Below are positions 10,331-18,374 of a stretch of DNA of 64,000 bases, in pieces. The stretch comes from Chitinophagales bacterium (lineage in GTDB: Bacteria > Bacteroidota > Bacteroidia > Chitinophagales > UBA8649). Under the pieces are notes generated by a model. That model saw nothing but the letters and a program-made list of their open reading frames with translations. It was not told the origin of the DNA and did no database searches. The translations under genes and the position numbers were made by a program. The DNA lies in contig JACJYS010000004.1 of the NCBI GenBank assembly GCA_020635995.1, positions 124,001 through 188,000 on the forward strand, written 5' to 3'. Position 1 is the stretch's first letter. Each line of letters starts with the position of its first letter.

Positions 10331-10659
10331 TGAACGTTTAAATGCATATAGAATAATGTGGGTGTTTGTATTTTTTGATTTGCCAACAGAAACTAAAAAG
10401 ATAAAAAACAATATGCCCAATTTAGAAAAAAAGTACTGAATAGTGGTTTTAATATGTTTCAATTTTCTATTTATATGCGTCACTGTCCCAGCAGAGAAAT
10501 GCAGATGTACATATTAAAAGAATAAAAAACATTATTCCCCCCAATGGTCATGTAGGTATATTAACTATTACAGATGTTCAATTTGGTAATATGGAAATAT
10601 ATTATGGAGGAAAAAAGGAAGAACCACAAGCAGGTTATCAACAATTGGAATTATTTTAA
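10323..10659 (+). pseudogene. cas2: Cas2, with two frameshifts
   Basis: Cas2 is the structural partner of Cas1 in spacer acquisition. The ATG at 10323 lies inside the end of cas1. The start is a good match (LNAYRIMWVFVFFDLPTETK, with the FFDLP motif carrying the conserved Asp). The frame is lost near 10395-10410 in a run of A residues, is regained by MFQFSIYMRHCPSRE, is lost again near 10500 by one missing base, and then continues HIKRIKNIIPP...VGILTITD...QLELF to the TAA at 10657-10659. Restoring one or a few bases at each site would give an ordinary Cas2 of about 113 residues. Amino-acid sequence between the lesions is well conserved. Confidence 0.88.
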
Positions 10660-10663
10660 AAAT

Positions 10664-10710
10664 AAAAATGTCCCACTTTGTCTTTAAAGACTTGAGTTGG
10701 GACATTTTTT
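10664..10710. terminator. bidirectional terminator between cas2 and the CRISPR array
   Basis: A perfect 12-bp stem (AAAAATGTCCCA at 10664-10675 with TGGGACATTTTT at 10698-10709) encloses a loop that holds its own palindrome, GTCTTTAAAGAC. A and T runs on both sides let it end transcription of cas2 on the plus strand and of the array on the minus strand. Confidence 0.8.
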
Positions 10711-10727
10711 CTTTGTAAATTTAATGT

Positions 10728-10750
10728 AAACCCTTACTAAATAAGGGTTT
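10728..10750. repeat. hairpin next to the cas-proximal end of the array
   Basis: AAACCCTTA and TAAGGGTTT form a perfect 9-bp stem with a 5-nt loop, 12 bp before the first repeat. It has no T run on either strand. It could mark the array boundary or help stop array transcription; the role is unknown. Confidence 0.5.
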
Positions 10751-10761
10751 TAGCTTATTCT

Positions 10762-13700
10762 GTTGTAAAGTCAAAGATACAAAGAACAAATTTGAAAGCA
10801 ATTCCACAACTATGACTATAAGTTGTAGTCAAAATACGATTTGAAAGCAATTCACAACTATTTCATTGTAATCAAGATAAAGAACAATTTGAAAGCAATT
10901 ACAACTGTCTTGTCGTCATTGTTCAAATACGACAATTTGAAACATCAAACCTATGCGTAATCAAAGATACAAAGAACAAATTTGAAAGCACACAACAGTA
11001 TTGAAGTTGAACTTAGACCGAGCTTTCATTGTAAATCAAAGATACAAGAACAAATTTGAAAGCAATCACAACTAGTTACGCATTCTGTAGTCAAAGATAC
11101 GAATGAGTTGTAAAAGATACAAAGAACAAATTTGAAAGCAATTCACTTAATGGGAGAGTTTCAGGCAATTCACAACCTTTTAATTAAGTCAAAGATACAA
11201 AGAACAATTTGCACACAACGTCATAATCTGACGCTTTACTATAAACAACGTTTTTAATCAAAGATACAAAGAACAAATTTGAAAGCAATTCACAACCACT
11301 GCATACTACGGTAAGTTGTAAGTCAAAGATACAAGAACAAATTTGAAAGCAATTCACAACTCCACTTTTGTATATACGAACTCCTATATCAGTTGTAAAT
11401 CAAAGATACAAAGAACAAATTTGAAAGCAATCCACATCTCTGTAAGTGTATGAAGTCTCTTACAATGTTGTAAGTCAAAGATACAAAGAACAATTTGAAA
11501 GCAATTCACAACAACTGACGAGTATGGTTTAAACGTGGCAAGAAATTGTAAATTTAAGTTTCAAAGATACAAAGAACAAATTTGAAAGCAATTCACAACA
11601 CAATTACATCAAACGCTAAATCGTTTTGAAGTTGTAAGTCAAAGATACAAAGAACAAATTTGAAAGCAATTCACAACTTCTTATATATCAGACTTACAAC
11701 TTATGTTGTAAATCAAAGATACAAAGAACAAATTTGAAGCAATTCACAAAGATTTGTTCTTTATTTCAACATCTGTAAATCAAAGATACAAAGAACAAAT
11801 TTGAAAGCAATTCACAACATCTACTATGTATAGGTTATTTAACGAGCGTTGTAAATCAAAGATACAAAGAACAAATTTGAAAGCAATTCACAACTGTTTT
11901 CGTCTATATTTCAGTTCCACTGTTGTAAATCAAAGATACAAAGAACAAATTTGAAAAACTTCACAACATAGTTGGAGAAATAAAAGAATGTCAAGTTGTA
12001 AATCAAAGATACAAAGAACAAATTTGAAAGCAATTCACAACTTGAAGTCTATACTATTCTTACAATTTGTAAATCAAAATACAAAGAACAATTTGAAAGC
12101 AATTCAAACGATTTAGGTTTCCAGAGGAAAGTTGTAAATCAAAGATACAAAGAACAATTTGAAAGCAATTCACAACCTGTTAAATATGAAACTTCAATTA
12201 TTGAAGGTTGTAAATCAAAGATACAAAGAACAAATTTGAAAGCAATTCACAACTAATAATGTCATTTGTTTACGTTTTTATGGTTAAATCAAAGATACAA
12301 AGAACAAATTTGAAAGCAATTCACAACGCAATAGTTTATTATAGCTATTTAAATGAGTTGTAAATCAAAGATACAAAGAACAAATTTGAAAGCAATTCAC
12401 AACTGTACTTCTTGTAAATTGTCCATTTGTGTAAATCAAAGATACAAAGAACAAATTTGAACAATTCACAACTCCATACCATGCTGTATCTTTCTGTTGT
12501 AAATCAAAGATACAAAGAAAATTTGAAACAATAAACAGTTAATCAAACAAAGAACAAATTTGAAAGCATTCACAACGGTCGTGAGTTGGTAAAACTACTA
12601 TGCTTGTTGTAAATCAAAGATACAAAGAACAAATTTGAAAGCAATTCACAACAAAAGACAATATAAGGCTAAACGATGCTGTTGTAAATCAAAGATACAA
12701 AGAACAAATTTGAAAGCAATTCACAACTTGAAACTTCTATGTTACACTTTCAAAAGTTGTAAATCAAAGATACAAAGAACAAATTTGAAAGCAATTCACA
12801 ACTAAATCCGACAGTTAAACATCGTTATGTTGTAAATCAAAGATACAAAGAACAAATTTGAAAGCAATTCACAACCATGGCAACCTAATATGATTATTAG
12901 TTATAAATCAAGATACAAAGAACAAATTTGAAAGCAATTCACAACTGAAATATCTTGGTATCGTTCTGTAAAAGGTTGTAAATCAAAGATACAAGAACAA
13001 ATTTGAAAGCAATTCACAACTTAACAATGCAGAAACGATTAAATAATTGTTGTAAATCAAAGATACAAAGAACAAATTTGAAAGCAATTCACAACATTCT
13101 TGAATATTGTATTTATCCTGCGTTGTAAATCAAAGATACAAGAACAAATTTGAAAGCAATTCACAACTGTAGATTTTATAGCTGGTTTCCTTTTTGTTGT
13201 AAATCAAAGATACAAAGAACAAATTTGAAAGCAATTCACAACTTTCTGAACTATTGAACTATAACTTTGCGTTGTAAATCAAAGATACAAAGAACAAATT
13301 TGAAAGCAATTCACAACCTCAGTCGGCAGGAATTATTTGGGCTATAGGTTGTAAATCAAAGATACAAAGAACAAATTTGAAAGCAATTCACAACGTTAAT
13401 TGCTTCTTGCATGCATATGTGAGCGTTGTAAATCAAAGATACAAAGAACAAATTTGAAAGCAATTCACAACATTCTTGGTGGCGGTTGTATTTATCCTTG
13501 CGTTGTAAATCAAAGATACAAAGAACAAATTTGAAAGCAATTCACAACGTTATCTCCATTTGTGTCTGTGTGTGAGAGTTGTAAATCAAAGATACAAAGA
13601 ACAAATTTGAAAGCAATTCACAACTACTTGTTGAATTCTTCAATTAATGTATTTGTTGTAAATCAAAGATACAAAGAACAAATTTGAAAGCAATTCACAA

Positions 13701-13844
13701 CCTAATGTTGTCATTGTTTCTTTGTTTTTGAGTTGTAAATCAAAGATACAAAGAACAAATTTGAAAGCAATTCACAACCTATACCTTGCTCCGCTAAAAT
13801 TTCAGTTGGTTGTAAATCAAAGATACAAAGAACAAATTTGAAAG
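10762..13844 (-). CRISPR. type II-C CRISPR array, about 42-44 repeats
   Basis: The repeat is 47 bp with 30-bp spacers. On the plus strand it begins GTTGTAAATCAAAGATACAA and ends GAAAGCAATTCACAAC; the functional strand is the minus strand, where it starts GTTGTGAATTGC and can pair with the tracrRNA. From about 12,600 to 13,808 units are nearly perfect 77-bp steps. Between 10,762 and about 12,560 many repeats have lost one to several bases, and some units shrink to about 47 bp (for example 10811-10858). The repeat at 13809-13844 keeps only 36 bp and lacks the 11 bp that would start it on the minus strand. The exact count is uncertain because several eroded units have merged. Each intact repeat also contains a promoter, described separately. 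Confidence 0.95.
13741..13770 (-). promoter_or_regulatory. repeat-borne Bacteroidota promoter (one example of about 40)
   Basis: In the full repeat 13732-13778, read on the minus strand, TTG (13770-13768) is followed after exactly 19 bp by TATCTTTG (13748-13741), matching the Bacteroidota consensus TTTG-N19-TAnnTTTG. Transcription would begin near 13736-13734, a few bases before the spacer at 13731. The same arrangement recurs in every intact repeat. The truncated end repeat keeps TATCTTTG (13825-13818) and has a replacement TTTG (13850-13847) 21 bp upstream. Confidence 0.65.
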
Positions 13845-13887
13845 AGCAAATAAATCTTATCTGATATATTTCATCTTCCAAAATCTG

Positions 13888-15105
13888 TTAGTCCAACATC
13901 TGCTTAGGAAAACAAACATAATGTTTGGTAACAGCTTTTTCTACCGTTAAAGTGTTCCATTGGTCAGATGCATCTATAAAATCTAATACTTTATTGTTTT
14001 TAAACAGTATTTTAATTTTAGCATGGTCGGGATGATACAAATAGCTTGTTATTGATTTATACGGCATTAAATATGACACTTCATTTTCAGAAACATTAAG
14101 CTTAGCTATTAATTTATCTCTAATTTCTGCTATTGTTTTAGGCTTAAAATCCTCATTTTGAATTTTAATTTTAAACAGTTTCCTATTTAATAAACTATTG
14201 CTCAAAAAAGACAAAATTTTGTCGTTATGGTTGCTCCAAACTTTCAGCGAAGCCAAAACATCTATATCGTCAAGCTTTGAAAAATTTAAAAGAAAATTAT
14301 CGGAGTTTTTATCTTGAGATTTTTCACTCAAAAAAAAGTCCATCATAGTTCTTGTAGAAACATCAGTGTCTTTTTTAGCCAATTCTTGAGCTCTTTGCAC
14401 TACTTTTACCAGCATTTGCTCGGCACTAATTACGGTTTTATGCAAATAAACCTGCCAATACATAATACGTCTTGAAACTAAAAATTTCTCTACGGAGTAA
14501 ATACCTTTAGATTCTACAACAAGCTCATTATCAAATACATCTATCATGTCAATAATTCTATTGTAGTTAATAACGCCTTCGCTTACACCTGTAAAATAGC
14601 TATCTCGGGTTAAATAATCTAGTCTATCTACATCAAGCTGTCCGCTTACTAATTGATACAAAAACTTTTTATGATATTGATTAGTAAAAATCTTTATTGC
14701 TAAATCTAATTGACCATTAAATTCTTCATTAAGTTTTTGCATATATAGCAATGAAATTTTCTCATGCGAAGTACCTTTAATTAGTATATGCTCTAAGGTA
14801 TGAGAAAAAGGTCCATGCCCAATATCGTGGAGTAAAATAGCTAATTGAGCCGCCAATGCTTCTTCTTTAGTAATTTTTACGCCTTTGTTTTGCAGTACAT
14901 TAATGGCTTTTTTCATTAAATGATAAGCCCCAAGTGCATGATGAAAACGTGTATGATGAGCACCGGGATATACTAAATATGTTAATCCCAACTGTTTTAT
15001 CCTTTTTAAACGCTGAAAATAAGGATGTTCAATAATATTAAAAATGAGTTTATCAGAAATGGATATAAAACCATGAACAGGGTCATTAATAACTTTTTGC
15101 TTCAT
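13888..15105 (-). CDS. HD-domain phosphohydrolase (dGTPase-like)
   Basis: The product (about 405 residues) belongs to the HD superfamily of metal-dependent phosphohydrolases related to dNTP triphosphohydrolases. Seen motifs are the N-terminal NDPVHGF block, HHTRFHHALG with metal-binding His residues, and LLHDIGHGPFSHTLEH with the HD pair. This family member is widespread in Bacteroidota but its substrate is not established. An ATG 18 bp upstream (15123) is in frame, but it lies within the TACCTTTG promoter element at 15128-15121, so the start MKQKVINDPVHGF at 15105 is preferred and fits homologs. It points towards the CRISPR array, ending 44 bp from the last repeat. Confidence 0.85.
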   Translation of the reverse strand: MKQKVINDPVHGFISISDKLIFNIIEHPYFQRLKRIKQLGLTYLVYPGAHHTRFHHALGAYHLMKKAINVLQNKGVKITKEEALAAQLAILLHDIGHGPFSHTLEHILIKGTSHEKISLLYMQKLNEEFNGQLDLAIKIFTNQYHKKFLYQLVSGQLDVDRLDYLTRDSYFTGVSEGVINYNRIIDMIDVFDNELVVESKGIYSVEKFLVSRRIMYWQVYLHKTVISAEQMLVKVVQRAQELAKKDTDVSTRTMMDFFLSEKSQDKNSDNFLLNFSKLDDIDVLASLKVWSNHNDKILSFLSNSLLNRKLFKIKIQNEDFKPKTIAEIRDKLIAKLNVSENEVSYLMPYKSITSYLYHPDHAKIKILFKNNKVLDFIDASDQWNTLTVEKAVTKHYVCFPKQMLD

Positions 15106-15120
15106 AATTAATATTTGAAT

Positions 15121-15128
15121 CAAAGGTA
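15121..15128 (-). promoter_or_regulatory. -7 promoter element of the HD gene
   Basis: The minus strand reads TACCTTTG ending 16 bp before the preferred start codon. Its position rules out the upstream ATG at 15123 as the main start. Confidence 0.6.
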
Positions 15129-15200
15129 CGCAATCAAGTTAAATGAAATAAATTTTTAAAGACATGGATAAAAATTGTATTTTCACACAAAATTTTAAAC

Positions 15201-15359
15201 ATGATTAAATATTTGCTAACTATTCTATCACTTTTTTCTATTGCTTTTGCTCAATTAACACATGAAAAATGTGGATTAACAGACTATGAACAATATTTAG
15301 AAAGCCAACACCCAGGTTTTCATGATGCGGTAAAAGCTACTTTTAATAAAGCACAATAA
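15201..15359 (+). CDS. small secreted protein or N-terminal remnant of a larger secreted protein
   Basis: A 52-codon frame starts with a good Sec signal peptide (MIKYLLTILSLFSIAFAQ) and continues LTHEKCGLTDYEQYLESQHP to a stop. The mature part, about 34 residues with one Cys, resembles the beginning of large secreted Bacteroidota proteins, in which a Cys-containing helix follows the signal peptide. I see no continuation after the stop, only 44 bp before the next gene. It may be a real short exported peptide or a gene truncated by deletion. It is too short for a firm call. Confidence 0.5.
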   Translation: MIKYLLTILSLFSIAFAQLTHEKCGLTDYEQYLESQHPGFHDAVKATFNKAQ

Positions 15360-15403
15360 CGCAAAATTGGGCATTAAAAAACTACAAATAATAAACAAAT
15401 AAG

Positions 15404-15934
15404 ATGAAAATTTTAGCCTTTGCAGGTAGTAGCAGTTCTCAATCTATAAATAAAAAATTAGTACAGTTTACTTGTACTTTATTCAATACAAAAAATATAG
15501 ATTTTATAGATTTGAATGATTTTGAAATGCCTGTTTTTAGCGAAGACAAAGAAAAAAATGGCATTCCTAAGCAAGCTTATTCTTTTGCTCAGCATATAGA
15601 TAACTGCAATTTAATAGTAATGTCATTAGCTGAGCATAATGGAGCTTACACCGCTGCTTTTAAAAATTTATTTGACTGGACAAGCCGAATACCTAACAGA
15701 ACTGTTTTTGAAAACAAACCCATTTTACTCATGGCAACATCAGATGGACAGAAAGGTGGACAATTTGTGTTAGCTATGGCAAAAAATAGGTTTCCATTTA
15801 ATGGAGGTGTGGTTTTAGATACATTTTCACTACCGGAATTTAGCAAAAACTTTAAAGAAGGTAAAGGCATTATTAATGAAGAACTTTTGCTTAGCTTAAA
15901 ATCAAAAGTTAAAAAAATTGAACAAGAGCTTTAA
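15404..15934 (+). CDS. NADPH-dependent FMN reductase family protein
   Basis: This 176-residue flavodoxin-like protein has the family's N-terminal phosphate-binding loop, AGSSSSQSINKKL, at residues 7-19 and the second FMN-binding block SLAEHNGAYTAAFKNLFDW at about 72-90. Members reduce FMN, quinones or azo compounds with NAD(P)H in the cytoplasm. The length fits. It stands between the small secreted frame and porX on the same strand; no functional link to either is evident. The physiological substrate cannot be predicted. Confidence 0.85.
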   Translation: MKILAFAGSSSSQSINKKLVQFTCTLFNTKNIDFIDLNDFEMPVFSEDKEKNGIPKQAYSFAQHIDNCNLIVMSLAEHNGAYTAAFKNLFDWTSRIPNRTVFENKPILLMATSDGQKGGQFVLAMAKNRFPFNGGVVLDTFSLPEFSKNFKEGKGIINEELLLSLKSKVKKIEQEL

Positions 15935-16007
15935 GCTCAACTTTTAGTAAGACCTTTACAATAATTCAACAGAATTACAGTTTTCTTATAAAATTACAAT
16001 TGTTTTT

Positions 16008-17561
16008 ATGTCAAATATTAAAATTTTATGGGCTGATGATGAAATAGATTTGCTTAAGCCCCAAATCATGTTTTTAGAAAGCAAAGGATATGAAATTGTA
16101 CCCGTGTCTAATGGGCAAGATGCCATAGATAAAGTACAAGAAGAAGAAATAGATATTGTTTTTTTAGACGAATCAATGCCTGGTCTTTCAGGCTTGGAAA
16201 CATTGCCTAAAATAAAGGAAATAAAACAACATATTCCTGTGGTAATGATAACTAAAAATGAAGAAGAAGACCTAATGGAAGAAGCCATTGGTTCGCAAAT
16301 TACCGACTATTTAATTAAGCCTGTAAAATCGCAGCAAATACTGCTTACTTTAAAGAAAATAGTAGATAACAAACGACTAGTAAAAGAAAAAACACAATCG
16401 GCATATCAACAAGATTTTCAAAAACTGTTTATGCGTATGCAAGACCGCTTAGACCACAGCGAATGGATAGATTTATACAAAAAACTAATTTTTTGGGAAT
16501 TGGAATTAGATAAATCTAACACCAACGAAATGGCTGAAATATTAGCCAGCCAAAAGTCTGAAGCCAATAAAGAATTTGCTAAATATGTAACTAAAAATTA
16601 TATTGATTGGTTTAAAAATACAGACGAAGCTCCTCTTTTATCTCACAACTTATTTAAAGAAAAAGTTTTTAACTTGCTAAAACAAGATAAACCTACTTTC
16701 TTTATTTTAATAGATAATTTCCGTTATGACCAGTGGAAAGCTATAGAGCCTGTATTGTTAGAAAACTTTAAAGTGCAGCAAGAAGATATGTTTTACAGCA
16801 TACTGCCTACGGCAACTCAATACGCCCGAAACGCCATTTTTAGTGGATTAACGCCTTTGCAAATTCAAGAACATTACCCTAACTATTGGAAAAATGATGA
16901 AGACGAAGGTGGCAAAAATCTTTATGAAGAAGAATTAGTTAATGAGCTGATAAAGAGAACTTTCAGAGAGCCAATAAAAGTAAGTTACACTAAAGTAACC
17001 AATTTTGATGCAGGCAAACTTTTAGAAGACAACATGAATAATTTACTTAATAATAAACTCAATGTTATAGTTTATAATTTTGTAGATACCGTTTCTCATG
17101 CTAAAACAGAAATGGATATGATAAAAGAGTTGGCAAGCGATGATAGTGCTTTTCGTTCGTTAACATTAAGTTGGTTTGAGCACTCACCGCTACACAATGC
17201 TATAAAAAAATTAATAGACAAAGATGTAAACATAGTAATAACTACCGACCACGGCATGAAATTAGTTCAGCATCCATCAAAATGTATAGGCGATAGAAAT
17301 ACATCTACCAATATAAGATATAAAACAGGCAAAAGCTTAGCGTTTGAAGCCCGAGATGTTTTTGAAGTTAAAGACCCAAAACAGGCACACTTACCTTCAA
17401 CTAATTTAAGTTCAAGCTACATTTTTGCTAAAGAAGATATATATTTAGTTTACCAAAATAACTACAATAAATTTGTTCAATATTTTAAAGATACTTTTCA
17501 GCATGGCGGTATTTCTTTAGAAGAAATGATAATACCGTACATAGAACTTAAAGCAAAATAA
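16008..17561 (+). CDS. porX: PorX, response regulator with PglZ domain (type IX secretion control)
   Basis: PorX is the response regulator half of the PorX-PorY system that controls type IX secretion genes in Bacteroidota. Residues 1-120 form a receiver domain with acidic pocket D10/D11, phospho-acceptor D54 in VFLDESMPG and the conserved Lys in YLIKPVK. Residues about 150-517 form a PglZ domain of the alkaline phosphatase superfamily; DNFRYDQWK, TATQYARN and TTDHG carry likely metal and nucleophile positions. The length of 517 fits known PorX. No PorY sensor is adjacent, which is normal. It stands upstream of tsaE and alanine dehydrogenase, a familiar Bacteroidota neighbourhood, here split by toxin-antitoxin remnants. 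Confidence 0.93.
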   Translation: MSNIKILWADDEIDLLKPQIMFLESKGYEIVPVSNGQDAIDKVQEEEIDIVFLDESMPGLSGLETLPKIKEIKQHIPVVMITKNEEEDLMEEAIGSQITDYLIKPVKSQQILLTLKKIVDNKRLVKEKTQSAYQQDFQKLFMRMQDRLDHSEWIDLYKKLIFWELELDKSNTNEMAEILASQKSEANKEFAKYVTKNYIDWFKNTDEAPLLSHNLFKEKVFNLLKQDKPTFFILIDNFRYDQWKAIEPVLLENFKVQQEDMFYSILPTATQYARNAIFSGLTPLQIQEHYPNYWKNDEDEGGKNLYEEELVNELIKRTFREPIKVSYTKVTNFDAGKLLEDNMNNLLNNKLNVIVYNFVDTVSHAKTEMDMIKELASDDSAFRSLTLSWFEHSPLHNAIKKLIDKDVNIVITTDHGMKLVQHPSKCIGDRNTSTNIRYKTGKSLAFEARDVFEVKDPKQAHLPSTNLSSSYIFAKEDIYLVYQNNYNKFVQYFKDTFQHGGISLEEMIIPYIELKAK

Positions 17562-17632
17562 CTTTAAAAATGAAAAATCATTAGGCAAAACAAGATTTTT
17601 TTCGGATATTTAAACAATAACATTACAAGAGA

Positions 17633-17875
17633 ATGGCAACAGTTGACAGCATAAGAAATGGATTAATAGAAAAAATACTTTCTATAAAAAATAAAGATTT
17701 TTTATTAGCCTTAGATAAATTAATTTCTTCCAGTTCTTCAGAATCAGAGATAATAGAATTAAATGATGAACAAAAAACAATGTTGGAAATGAGTGAGCAA
17801 GATATAAAAAATGGCAAATTGATTTCTCAAGAAGCAATGGACAAAAGAAATCTTGAATGGCTAAACGAAATGTAA
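17633..17875 (+). CDS. antitoxin-like protein of a broken toxin-antitoxin pair
   Basis: This 80-residue acidic protein consists of predicted helices followed by a C-terminal segment (MSEQDIKNGKLISQEAMDK) of the kind found in Bacteroidota antitoxins paired with RelE/ParE toxins, where a DIxxGxxxS/T motif precedes the toxin-binding tail. Its 3' end overlaps the start of a truncated toxin frame by 19 bp, the usual TA arrangement. With the toxin cut short, it is an orphan antitoxin, possibly neutral or protective. It lies between porX and tsaE. Confidence 0.65.
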   Translation: MATVDSIRNGLIEKILSIKNKDFLLALDKLISSSSSESEIIELNDEQKTMLEMSEQDIKNGKLISQEAMDKRNLEWLNEM

Positions 17876-17937
17876 TTTGGACAAAAACAGCCAACTTTAA
17901 ACAAAAAAAACTTCAAACTCCAAACATAAAACATTGA
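17857..17937 (+). pseudogene. truncated RelE/ParE-type toxin remnant
   Basis: The frame begins MAKRNVIWTKTAN, a good match to the start of Bacteroidota RelE/ParE toxins (typically xxxIIWTxxA), then turns into low-complexity sequence and stops after 26 codons instead of about 95-100. It overlaps the antitoxin upstream and the TTG start of tsaE downstream. The break after about residue 13 looks like a deletion that fused the toxin start to the tsaE leader. Assignment rests on a short match plus TA-like overlap. Confidence 0.55.
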
Positions 17938-18356
17938 AAACCATTGAAGAAACCGTTTCATTAAAACAACTACCCTCTTTTTGCAAAGAAATATTGCCTT
18001 TTATAAAAGAAAACAAAAAAATACTTTTTTATGGCGAAATGGGTTCGGGCAAAACTACCATGATTAAAGAATTAGTAAAACTATTAGGTAGCCGCAATGA
18101 AGTAAGTAGCCCTACCTTTGCCCTTATTAATTTGTACGAACTAAATACTGATGAAGATATAGTACATTTTGATTTGTACAGGCTTAAAGATGAGCAAGAG
18201 TTATTTAGCATAGGAGCTATTGATTATATAGAGAGCAACAATATTTGTTTAATAGAATGGCCTCAGTTAGTAGAACCATTTATTGAAGCAGGTTTAAAAA
18301 TAGAGATTGAAAAATTAAATGAAAATGAGAGAAAAATTTGTATTTTTAATTTTTGA
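17934..18356 (+). CDS. tsaE: tRNA threonylcarbamoyladenosine biosynthesis ATPase TsaE
   Basis: TsaE is the ATPase needed with TsaB and TsaD to make the t6A modification at position 37 of ANN-decoding tRNAs. The 140-residue product shows Walker A GEMGSGKTT at residues 34-42, the SPTFALIN motif, HFDLYRL and the C-terminal LIEWP motif, in family order. The start is a TTG at 17934; no in-frame ATG lies before the Walker region, and the residues MKTIEE fit homologs. The toxin-remnant deletion next to it may have altered its original leader. Alanine dehydrogenase follows 18 bp downstream. Confidence 0.92.
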   Translation: MKTIEETVSLKQLPSFCKEILPFIKENKKILFYGEMGSGKTTMIKELVKLLGSRNEVSSPTFALINLYELNTDEDIVHFDLYRLKDEQELFSIGAIDYIESNNICLIEWPQLVEPFIEAGLKIEIEKLNENERKICIFNF

Positions 18357-18374
18357 AAATGCAAAATGTAAATA

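Noticed and set aside
10711..10761. Classical leader promoter for a plus-strand array transcript
   Set aside because: The tracrRNA pairing and the promoter in each repeat both put transcription on the minus strand; no plus-strand TAnnTTTG is seen here.
15121..15123. Upstream ATG start for the HD protein
   Set aside because: It lies inside the TACCTTTG promoter element, so a transcript from that promoter would not contain it; the start at 15105 fits homologs.
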